From Synechococcus sp. Cruz-7E5 (GTDB taxonomy: Bacteria; Cyanobacteriota; Cyanobacteriia; PCC-6307; Cyanobiaceae), in the NCBI RefSeq assembly GCF_024345995.1, contig NZ_JAGQCE010000001.1, forward strand, positions 372,001 to 436,000: a stretch of 64,000 nucleotides of DNA, written 5' to 3'. The notes under the pieces were generated by a model. It had not been told where the DNA came from and ran no database searches. It saw nothing but the letters and a program-made list of their open reading frames with translations. Shown here in pieces: positions 58,187 through 64,000 of the stretch; positions within the stretch are counted from its first letter, which is position 1; each line of letters starts with the position of its first letter. The position numbers and the translations under genes are program-made.

Positions 58187-58408
58187 ACATCATCTAGCCA
58201 CTTCCAGCCCTAGACCGACGCTTATGCCTCGAGGACAAAAGCAAATTGCACGTTAAAATGCTATATTATAGATAAGTTTTTGGTCGTGATGATTTAAGGC
58301 TTTAACTCTTGGCAGCCTTCACTATGGTCAGTTCAGGCATGATCAGGCCGACGGATCCAGATTTAACATGCCTGATTGACTCAGGCTGACTGACTCGAAC
58401 TCACGGAT
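58187..58408. other. AT-rich convergent spacer with promoter-like and hairpin elements
   Basis: No coding gene is visible in this 222-base gap between two gene ends. Bases 58234-58280 are unusually AT-rich for the window and include TGCTATATT (extended -10-like, 58259-58267). Further on, TCAGGCATG (58333-58341) pairs with CATGCCTGA (58367-58375). A small RNA is possible. Confidence 0.35.
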
Positions 58409-59005
58409 TCAGACTGGACGAACGGATCGCTTATCAATCACTTTGTCAATCAACCCGTAACTCACGGCCTCTGCGGGTGACATGAAGAAGTCACGATCAG
58501 TGTCGAGCTGGATGCGGTCCAGGGGTTGACCTGTTCGGTCAGCAAGTTCCCTGTTCAGCTTGTCCTTGAGGAAGAGAATCTCATCAGCCTGAATGCGTAT
58601 GTCGCTGGCTTGGCCACGAGCACCGCCCAGAGGCTGGTGAATCATGATCCGAGAATGGTGCAGGCTGCTGCGCTTACCCTTGGCTCCTGCAGTGAGCAAA
58701 AATGCACCCATGCTGGCGGCAAGCCCCACACAGACGGTCTGCACGTCAGGCTTGATGTGCTGCATCGTATCGAAGATGCCAAGGCCGTCATAGACGGATC
58801 CACCAGGGGAATTGATGTAGAGAAAAATATCTTTCTCAGGATCCTCAGACTCCAGAAAAAGCAGTTGGGCAACCACTCGATTGGCCGATTCTGACGTGAC
58901 GGGCTCGCCCAGAAAGATGATCCGCTCACGCAGGAGCCTGGAATAGATATCAAAGGCGCGCTCACCCCGGCCCGAATCCTCAATCACGATCGGGATCATC
59001 GGCAA
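58409..59005 (-). CDS. clpP: ATP-dependent Clp protease proteolytic subunit
   Basis: Serine protease barrel of the Clp machine, 198 residues. The catalytic triad is in standard positions: Ser98 in GLAASMG, His123 in MIHQPLGG, and Asp172 in LDTDRDFF. The N-terminal [33 protein letters not shown] lacks a propeptide. Cyanobacteria have several clpP paralogues; the triad is intact, so this is not the inactive ClpR. The divergent thf1 ATG is 95 bases away. The adaptor gene clpS is 3.2 kb to the right. Confidence 0.95.
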   Translation of the reverse strand: MPMIPIVIEDSGRGERAFDIYSRLLRERIIFLGEPVTSESANRVVAQLLFLESEDPEKDIFLYINSPGGSVYDGLGIFDTMQHIKPDVQTVCVGLAASMGAFLLTAGAKGKRSSLHHSRIMIHQPLGGARGQASDIRIQADEILFLKDKLNRELADRTGQPLDRIQLDTDRDFFMSPAEAVSYGLIDKVIDKRSVRPV

Positions 59006-59100
59006 TGGCAGAGCAACTCCAACGATCCTACCGAGGACGGTGCACCACCCGCCCGATCGGCTCGGGGGGGTGCAGCGCTAAGGTCCAGGCATTCGAGCGG

Positions 59101-59880
59101 ATGAGTGTGAGCGCCTGCCTCACCGTTGCTGACAGCAAGCGTGCCTTCCACGCAGCATTTCCCCATGTGATCGGTCCCCTGTACCGGCGCATGGTCGATG
59201 AGCTGCTCGTCGAGTTGCATCTGCTCAGCCGGCAGAGTGGATTCCGCAGCGACGGCCTGTTCGCGGTGGGGCTTACCCAGGTCTTTGATGGCTTCTCCAA
59301 GGGCTACCGCCCCCCGGAACAGAGTGAACCCCTGTTTGTCGCCCTCTGCGCCTCCTCGGGCTTCGATGCCCAGCAGATTCGCGCCCAACACGCCGCTGCC
59401 GTGGCGGCAGTGGGAGAGCACAGCCTGGACGAGGTGAAGCATTGGCTGGCCCAGCGGGGCAAGGGAGCTCCTGAGCCGATTGCTGGAGTGCTTGCCGGAA
59501 TCGACAGGTCCGATTTCCACTACTCGCGCCTGTTCGCCGTTGGACTGCTCAGCCTGCTGCAGCGGGCCCGCGGTGCCGAATCCATGGAGCCCCAGGCTCT
59601 CAGGGAAGCCGCCCATGAGATCGGTGAATCCATGGGTCTGATGAAGGAGCGGGTCGACAAGGACCTGACCCTCTACGCAAGCAACCTCCAGAAGATGGCC
59701 CAGGCCGTCGAGCTGATGGAGGAGACCCTGGCCGCCGAACGGCGTCGAAGAGAACGTCAGGCCCAGGGGACCAAGGTCACCCCTGCAGCCAACAGCGCTG
59801 GCGAAACCGTGAGCAACACCGACAACGAAACCAACGTGATGCCCGAATCAAGCCCTCCCGCCTCGCCCCAGGGGGGCTGA
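59101..59880 (+). CDS. thf1: Thf1/Psb29, photosystem II biogenesis protein
   Basis: A 259-residue protein required for normal photosystem II turnover and FtsH accumulation in cyanobacteria and plants. The family core is VADSKRAFHAAFPHVIGPLYRRMVDELLVELHLL (in parts), FAVGLTQVFDGFSKGYRP, and DRSDFHYSRLFAVGLLSLL. It ends in a charged coiled coil (ELMEETLAAERRRRERQAQ) and a Ser/Asn-rich tail. ATG 59101 fits the domain start; the longer frame from 59005 overlaps the clpP ATG. It shares the window with ftsH, its functional partner. Confidence 0.92.
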   Translation: MSVSACLTVADSKRAFHAAFPHVIGPLYRRMVDELLVELHLLSRQSGFRSDGLFAVGLTQVFDGFSKGYRPPEQSEPLFVALCASSGFDAQQIRAQHAAAVAAVGEHSLDEVKHWLAQRGKGAPEPIAGVLAGIDRSDFHYSRLFAVGLLSLLQRARGAESMEPQALREAAHEIGESMGLMKERVDKDLTLYASNLQKMAQAVELMEETLAAERRRRERQAQGTKVTPAANSAGETVSNTDNETNVMPESSPPASPQGG

Positions 59881-59923
59881 GTCTGAGGGCGATTGGCGAC
59901 TGGCCGATTCAATTGGCAGGTCA

Positions 59924-59952
59924 GCCGTTAGCTCAACGGCCGCTGGTCTTTT
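59924..59952 (+). terminator. Terminator after thf1
   Basis: GCCGTT (59924-59929) pairs with AACGGC (59935-59940) around a 5-base loop. TTTT follows at 59949-59952, after eight intervening bases, ending at the stop codon of the convergent gene. Confidence 0.5.
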
Positions 59953-61463
59953 CAGGGCCTGACGTCTTGTGAGCCTGACTGGCTTTCTGGTGCCGCAGAT
60001 GGGGCCTGAGCTGGTTTGGTCGTGGCAGCGGCTGGCGCTTTGGGAGCAGCCAGCCTCAAGGACCCCCACAGCCACGACAAACCCGCATCGCCTCCAGGGG
60101 AAGCTCCCGGCTTGGACGCTGCCGCTGGAGCCGACAGGAGCTCCAGCTGGGTGGAGCGCCGGACCACCGCCGGCAGATCCGGGGGCAGCAAGCCAAGGGC
60201 GGCGAGAGATTCTGGCCTGGCCCGCAGGCTGAGCCCACCGCCCGCCGGTGGTCTGGCCGGGGCAAAACGCTCAGCCCCGGGCAGACCTGCGCCAAGCACG
60301 AACAGCAACTCCGGGGCGCCACCAGCAGTCGGCACCACCCAGCGCCAGCCTCCCAGGGGGGTACCGTCATCGCGCAGCCAGAGGCTGCTGGCCAATTTGG
60401 CCCGACCAGCGGTGGCCGCAGCTGAATTCCCTGCTGCATTCTCTGGCCGGGAAGGAGATAGCTGGTCGCTCAGGCCCTGGCGCTCAAGAGCCTGGCCCAG
60501 GGCCGACAACCAGCGGGTCCAGCCGGAGCGCTCCTGACCCACCGCCAGCTGCAACTCCAGGGAAGCCTGAAAGGGGCCCTTGGGCTGGGGTCTGAGCCGG
60601 AGGAGGAATGGAGTGTTCTGGAGACGCTCCAGGGCAGCCTGGTCAAGGCCGTAACGATCCATCAGCGGTTGCCGGATCACGGCATTGCTGAGCAGGGCAT
60701 CGAGGAGCAGGTCAAGCCGAGCCCCGGCCACCTCCAGCAACAGATCGGGCGGCAGGGGCTCACGGCGTGGGCTCGGCACCGGTGGCAGAGATGGGGCTGG
60801 AGCCACCGAATCGGGCTTGGCGCTGGCCTCCCCCTGCCAGCTGAGGCCGTCGGCCTCGGCGCTGACCGTGAGGCAGCCCTGCTGGAAGCGCTGCAGCAGC
60901 GGGGCCAGATCGCCGGAGATCTGAGCAAGGGCGAGCTTGGTCCAGACCACGGCCTGGCGGCTGCGCAGCAGATTGACGCAACGTTGCTCCAGACCACGGG
61001 GCGTACGGGCGGTACGGCGCAGTTGCTGCTGGAGCGTCTGGTACGAAAGGGGATCGGGAGCGATCACGACCAGATCGTCCACCCGCACGGCACGGCCAGG
61101 CAGGGGAGCACTGGCCTGGGGGCCGAACAAGCGGGCCGGCACCACAAGATGGGCCGAGCCTTCCCGTCCCCAGAACTGCCACCAGGTCCCCCGCTGGCGT
61201 GCCCAGAGCTGTGTGGCCGACTCAGCGCCCAGCCGTTCCTGCCAGAGCAGGGGCACCGGCCTGGCGTCCCCCGACTGAAAACTCTGAACCAGGGTGGCCA
61301 TCCCCACCACCCGCTCCAGCCCCTCGGCGTTGGAGCGGGGAAAGCGGTGCAACTGGCTGGCCGGAGTCAGCACCAGCAGGGTGATCAGCGCCGAGGTGAT
61401 CGGCAAGGGGCCCAGACGGGGAGCAGGCGGCAGACCCTTCCAGCGCGGCAGGGTGAGCGTCAT
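59952..61463 (-). CDS. Membrane-anchored protein of unknown function
   Basis: A 503-residue protein. ATG 61463 starts MTLTLPRWKGLPPAPRLGPLPITSALITLLVLTPAS, giving one N-terminal membrane helix or uncleaved signal. The large exported part has alternating strands and helices, a Pro-rich segment near the centre (PAPSLPPVPSPRREPLPPD) and an Ala/Pro/Lys-rich low-complexity tail of about 40 residues. It resembles cyanobacterial conserved proteins of the DUF3352 kind in layout only, and I cannot confirm the family. The 383 bases upstream (61464-61846) hold no supportable gene. Confidence 0.7.
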   Translation of the reverse strand: MTLTLPRWKGLPPAPRLGPLPITSALITLLVLTPASQLHRFPRSNAEGLERVVGMATLVQSFQSGDARPVPLLWQERLGAESATQLWARQRGTWWQFWGREGSAHLVVPARLFGPQASAPLPGRAVRVDDLVVIAPDPLSYQTLQQQLRRTARTPRGLEQRCVNLLRSRQAVVWTKLALAQISGDLAPLLQRFQQGCLTVSAEADGLSWQGEASAKPDSVAPAPSLPPVPSPRREPLPPDLLLEVAGARLDLLLDALLSNAVIRQPLMDRYGLDQAALERLQNTPFLLRLRPQPKGPFQASLELQLAVGQERSGWTRWLSALGQALERQGLSDQLSPSRPENAAGNSAAATAGRAKLASSLWLRDDGTPLGGWRWVVPTAGGAPELLFVLGAGLPGAERFAPARPPAGGGLSLRARPESLAALGLLPPDLPAVVRRSTQLELLSAPAAASKPGASPGGDAGLSWLWGSLRLAAPKAPAAATTKPAQAPSAAPESQSGSQDVRP

Positions 61464-61846
61464 GGTGGAGGAGGCTTCATTGCGAAAAGCGTGGTTCGTC
61501 ATCGAACCGAACGGTCCTGGCGACCAACGGCTGCCTCCAGAGGCTGGCTCCTTCAAGGGCACGTCTCACCCGACTGGGCTGATGGTTCAAGACCCGGAAT
61601 CCCAGCAGCAGCGGGGAGTGAGCGCTGGGCACCACTCTTTCGCTGCAGTCAACCTGGTCGCACCCACCCCGGGGGAAGCCACAAACATTTGAGTGCCCGG
61701 GGCTGCGCAGGGTCAAATTGAAGTTGGTCGCGGATCACTTGGTCTGCAGCCAGGAGCACCTGCCCCTTAGGGCTTGCCCTCACTCTGGCTCGGACTTGGA
61801 TGCTGCTTGGGTCTGTTGCGAGGATGGATCCGTGGCCAATAACACG
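61464..61846. other. Gene-free spacer
   Basis: About 380 bases lie between the start of the membrane-anchored gene and the stop of the small membrane gene. A plus-strand frame through it (ending at 61692) has no recognisable features and atypical composition, and I do not call it. Nothing else is visible beyond probable leader/promoter sequence of the 59952-61463 gene. Confidence 0.5.
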
Positions 61847-62020
61847 TCAACGTCGCCCAGACGACATACGAGCTGAAGACTGTCGTGGTGACTGCTTGGC
61901 CCGGCGGCGGTCGCGCCATTCAACGACGGAGAGGTAGATCACCCCGCCTGTCACGAAAACCAGCAAAATTGTGGCTGTCAACGCCAGGACATTGGTGCTG
62001 GAGAGGGGAAAGTCAGGCAT
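61847..62020 (-). CDS. 57-residue single-helix membrane protein next to petN
   Basis: A short frame reading MPDFPLSSTNVLALTATILLVF, then VTGGVIYLSVVEWRDRRRAKQ and a Ser/Arg-rich end. It has one membrane helix (about residues 11-33) followed by a basic cytoplasmic tail. It starts 27 bases after the petN stop on the same strand, so the two are probably one transcript. The form resembles small thylakoid subunits, but no family can be named. The Arg-rich C-terminal part (residues 45-57) may be less conserved. Confidence 0.7.
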   Translation of the reverse strand: MPDFPLSSTNVLALTATILLVFVTGGVIYLSVVEWRDRRRAKQSPRQSSARMSSGRR

Positions 62021-62047
62021 CCGGGTGAGGAGTGGGCCCTGGGTCGA

Positions 62048-62149
62048 TCAGAAATTGATCGTGCCGTCGCCATTGCGTCCCCAGACCACCATGGCGATCG
62101 AGAAGCTGAACAGTGCAGCCAGGGAAGCCCAGGCGAGGGAGATGAGCAT
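62048..62149 (-). CDS. petN: Cytochrome b6f complex subunit PetN
   Basis: A 33-residue single-helix subunit VIII, needed for assembly and stability of the b6f complex. The sequence is [17 protein letters not shown] followed by the invariant [16 protein letters not shown]. The gene is far below usual ORF length cut-offs. It is divergent from clpS (67 bases between starts) and precedes the 57-residue membrane gene. Confidence 0.92.
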   Translation of the reverse strand: MLISLAWASLAALFSFSIAMVVWGRNGDGTINF

Positions 62150-62216
62150 GGGGTCGCCCAAGCAACGGTTGTGCAGAGTTTACCTAGTGTGGGGTCGACT
62201 CAGACCCCGCTCAACG

Positions 62217-62507
62217 ATGGCAGCCTCGGGAGTTCAGACGATCCCGGCCGGAATCCGGCAACGGCAACGCTATCCAAATCTTCGGATAGTTGTTCTCGAC
62301 GACGACGTCAACACGTTTCAACACGTGGTGAACTGCCTCGTGCGCTACCTGCCGGGCATGGGACCAGACCGTGCCTGGGAGCTGGCTCATCAAATCGACT
62401 CCGTGGGATCGGCCGTCGTCTGGAGCGGACCCCAGGAGCAGGCTGAGCTCTACCACCAGCAACTCAGTCAGGAGGGCTTGACGATGGCGCCTCTGGAGCG
62501 GGACTGA
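62217..62507 (+). CDS. clpS: ClpS adaptor of the Clp protease (N-end rule)
   Basis: A 96-residue ClpS. The N-terminus is unstructured, followed by YPNLRIVVLDDDVNTFQHVVNCLVRYLPGM, which contains the NTFQHVV signature. The usual 'DDN/DDxxTF' appears as DDDVNTF. H at WELAHQIDSVG and a GPQEQAELYHQQL helix complete the fold. It presents N-degron substrates to ClpC/ClpA. ATG 62217 sits just after a GGGGTC/GACCCC hairpin (62191-62208) in the leader. Start choice: the longer frame from 61971 overlaps petN. Confidence 0.92.
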   Translation: MAASGVQTIPAGIRQRQRYPNLRIVVLDDDVNTFQHVVNCLVRYLPGMGPDRAWELAHQIDSVGSAVVWSGPQEQAELYHQQLSQEGLTMAPLERD

Positions 62508-62614
62508 TCACGCCATGGAGATCAGCGATGCTCGCGTCAGGGCCAGCGAGGAACAGCTTGTGCCTCACCGGCTTAACGGGCCTGCCTAGGGTTTGCGACC
62601 GGAGAGAAAGACCC

Positions 62615-62896
62615 ATGGGCCGGGTGGTGATCACCCACAGCACCTACGTGGAGGGGCTGATCCCGGTACTCAAAGTTCTGGCTCAGGACGAGGGCATCGA
62701 CACGATCACCCCGGCCGTGATCAGTCGCGTCAAGGGACACAGCCCTCGCCTGCGACTGCGGGTGTCGGTTCCGATCAACGGGGGGTACAAGCTGCTGGCC
62801 CGCCGCGGCAGCACCGCCCAGGAAGTGTTCGTGCTGACCAACTGGCCAAAGGAGAAGCTCCAGGAACGCCTGGAGCTTCTCTGTCTCAAGGGTTGA
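62615..62896 (+). CDS. DUF2103 protein
   Basis: A 93-residue predicted metal-binding protein of DUF2103: GRVVITHSTYVEGLIPVLKVLAQD, then TPAVISRVKGHSPRLRLRVSVPINGGYKLLARRGSTAQEV (in parts), ending VLTNWPKEKLQERL. The H-S-T-Y motif at the start is conserved in the family. The function is unknown. ATG 62615 follows a GGAGAGA ribosome-binding-like sequence. Confidence 0.85.
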   Translation: MGRVVITHSTYVEGLIPVLKVLAQDEGIDTITPAVISRVKGHSPRLRLRVSVPINGGYKLLARRGSTAQEVFVLTNWPKEKLQERLELLCLKG

Positions 62897-63080
62897 AAAG
62901 GGGTGAACCGCCGTGCCGTCTTGCCCCAGTGTTCGACCTGGTAGTACCAGAGGGGTGATCAAAGTGGGGCTTCGTTTCCGGCAACGAGGCCGGTGTACGT
63001 CACCGTCACGACAGACCACCCACGTCGAAGAGGGAGTCAGATCAGAAAACTGTGAAAGGCAGTCACCAACACAGCAGTCC
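62896..63080 (-). ncRNA. Candidate 6S RNA (Yfr7-type) downstream of purK
   Basis: A gene-free stretch right after the purK stop folds into one long rod with a closing stem. GGTGACTGCC (63068-63059) pairs with GGCGG-T-TCACC (62912-62902), giving 10 pairs with one U-G and one bulged U. An inner stem GTGGG/CCCAC and a distal stem-loop (62969-62993 region) follow. The 3' arm wording ACGGCACGGCGG resembles the bacterial 6S 'CUGCGGCGGC', and TTTT at 62899-62896 ends it. Length near 185 and the site beside purK match known cyanobacterial 6S RNA. Ends are approximate, and strand is chosen mainly by synteny. Confidence 0.55.
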
Positions 63081-63089
63081 TCGCAAACT

Positions 63090-64000
63090 CTAAGGGGTAC
63101 GAGCCGGTGGGAGTGGCCAGATCGCCCGTACCTCAGCCAATCGCAGTGATGCCTCACGGACCCGCTCGGCCGCACCTGAGGCCTTGAGCTCCACTGTGAG
63201 GTGACCCAGCTTGCGCCCGGGCCGGGCCAGACGTTTGCCGTACCAGTGCAAATGGACATCGGCAAGGGCCTCCAGGGCCTGGCGTTGCCTGGCGTAGGCC
63301 GCGGTGGAGGTCTCGAAACCAAGCAGGTTCACCATCAACGCGCCGCGCATGGTCATGGAGGTGTCCCCCAGGGGCTCTCCCGAGACAATGCGCACCTGCT
63401 GGGCGAACTGACTGGTGAGACACGCTTCGATGGTGTAGTGGCCGGAGTTGTGGGTCCTCGGCGCCAGCTCATTGATCAGCAGCCCCGAGGGTCCGTAGAA
63501 GAATTCGATCGACAGCACTCCCACGTAATTGAGGGCGGCCAGCAGCGAGGCCGCCACATTGCGGGCGCGGGCCTCCACCGCCTGGCTGGCGGCAGCGGGG
63601 GCGAGCACCCAGTCGCAGACCTGATCGTGCTGGTGCGTCTCCACCAAGGGGTAGCACTGAACTGCGCCGAAATGATCGCGGCAGGCCACCAACGCCAACT
63701 CCTGCTCGAAAGCCACGAACTCCTCCAGTAGCCACAGGCTTGGATCCACCGCCTCGATCAGGGCCTCCAGCTCCGCCTGACTGCGGATCACCCGGGTGCC
63801 GCGCCCGTCGTAGCCACCCCGCACAGCCTTTGCCATCAACGGAAAGTCGAACCCGGCCGGGAGCCGGGGCGGCTGGGGCAGAGCCGGCTCCGCCGCTTCG
63901 CCGGCGCCGTCACGGACCCCGGCCAGAGCAGGATCACCCTGCTCTGCTGGGGCCGGGGCCGGGGGAGTGAGCATCTGCTCCAGCGGGAACCAGCGCGGCG
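63090..64000 (-). CDS. purK: 5-(carboxyamino)imidazole ribonucleotide synthase PurK, 3' part (5' truncated by window edge)
   Basis: ATP-grasp enzyme making N5-CAIR in purine synthesis. The frame continues through the right edge, where it reads RWFPLEQ before M, so the N-terminal domain is outside. Visible are the ATP-grasp segment FPLMAKAVRGGYDGRGTRVI, EEFVAFEQELALVACRD, VLSIEFFYGPSGLLINELAPRTHNSGHYTIEAC (in parts), and the C-terminal HWYGKRLARPGRKLGHL. An unusual Ala/Pro-rich insertion of about 30 residues (near 63880-63970) precedes the ATP-binding segment. Confidence 0.93.
   Translation of the reverse strand, partial: PRWFPLEQMLTPPAPAPAEQGDPALAGVRDGAGEAAEPALPQPPRLPAGFDFPLMAKAVRGGYDGRGTRVIRSQAELEALIEAVDPSLWLLEEFVAFEQELALVACRDHFGAVQCYPLVETHQHDQVCDWVLAPAAASQAVEARARNVAASLLAALNYVGVLSIEFFYGPSGLLINELAPRTHNSGHYTIEACLTSQFAQQVRIVSGEPLGDTSMTMRGALMVNLLGFETSTAAYARQRQALEALADVHLHWYGKRLARPGRKLGHLTVELKASGAAERVREASLRLAEVRAIWPLPPARTP

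Noticed and set aside
59918-59945. A tRNA-like GTTAGCTCAACGG wording after thf1.
   Set aside because: No cloverleaf can be built; it is explained by the terminator stem GCCGTT/AACGGC.
61294-61692. A 132-residue plus-strand frame in the spacer left of petN.
   Set aside because: The first half overlaps a real minus-strand gene, and the rest has no recognisable fold or signal. Too weak to call.
62938-62950. CTGGTAGTACCAG as a LexA-like operator.
   Set aside because: The spacing and half-sites do not match the cyanobacterial LexA box, and the site falls inside the candidate 6S RNA, where it forms a small hairpin.

Overview
The window is a gene-dense, high-GC piece of a cyanobacterial chromosome. 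It encodes photosystem I subunit PsaK, cytochrome b6f subunit PetN, a high-light-inducible protein, the photosystem II biogenesis factor Thf1, a cyanobacterial-type Hfq, HemJ, two-domain RibBA, and many families largely confined to cyanobacteria and plastids (DUF1995, DUF4330, DUF1257, DUF3110, DUF2499, DUF3593, DUF1830, DUF2103). Base composition, compact layout and RibBA/DnaK types point to the alpha-cyanobacterial Synechococcus/Cyanobium group. That placement is inferred from gene content, not from a phylogeny. I see no insertion sequence, prophage, CRISPR array or defence island; almost all of it is core genome.

Layout. 1-2562 is the 3' part of cobN. 2563-6932 is a minus-strand run: flavin reductase, uvrC, hemJ, PHP phosphoesterase, and an unknown protein. 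7042-8486 holds coaD and a coiled-coil protein. 8461-13438 is a minus-strand run (dapF with a Cys-rich tail, cysteine desulfurase, DUF1995, strong hairpin, DUF4330, dacB), divergent from hfq-leuS (13472-16443). 16440-20073 is pgi-frmA-fghA, with glutathione-dependent formaldehyde oxidation. 20294-24119 has a lysozyme-like secreted protein, an amidase, an M61 peptidase and DUF1257. 24127-30498 covers purN, argC, ribBA, a cyclophilin, mtnP, murQ and DUF3110. 30560-33684 is a dnaK-dnaJ pair. 33869-36595 is pstCAB, followed by a strong bidirectional terminator and tRNA-Ser(GGA). 36858-43553 runs ferredoxin, inositol phosphatase, hisZ, a second ferredoxin, htpG, rpmB, peroxiredoxin and an MscS channel. 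43561-46613 has csaB, hli, a CAP-like secreted protein, DUF2499-DUF3593 and psaK. 46764-55794 has dxs, ilvA, scpB, YggT, a secreted protein, MazG-like, pyk, a MacB-type permease and DUF1830. 55917-62896 has ftsH, a DUF7219-like protein, clpP, thf1, an unknown membrane-anchored protein, a tiny membrane gene, petN, clpS and DUF2103. A probable 6S RNA lies downstream of purK, which runs off the right edge.

Functional themes are protein quality control (dnaK/dnaJ, htpG, ftsH, clpP, clpS), light acclimation (hli, ftsH, thf1, psaK, petN; two genes carry HLR1-like promoter repeats), cell-wall synthesis and recycling (dapF, dacB, amidase, lysozyme-like, murQ), and phosphate uptake. The most useful non-obvious items are the candidate 6S RNA, petN and its small membrane neighbour, hfq hidden in a longer overlapping frame, the DapF-Cys-domain fusion, the missing canonical start of ribBA, HLR1-like elements, a near-perfect long hairpin, and five 10-bp tandem units. 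I found no clearly new multi-gene system.
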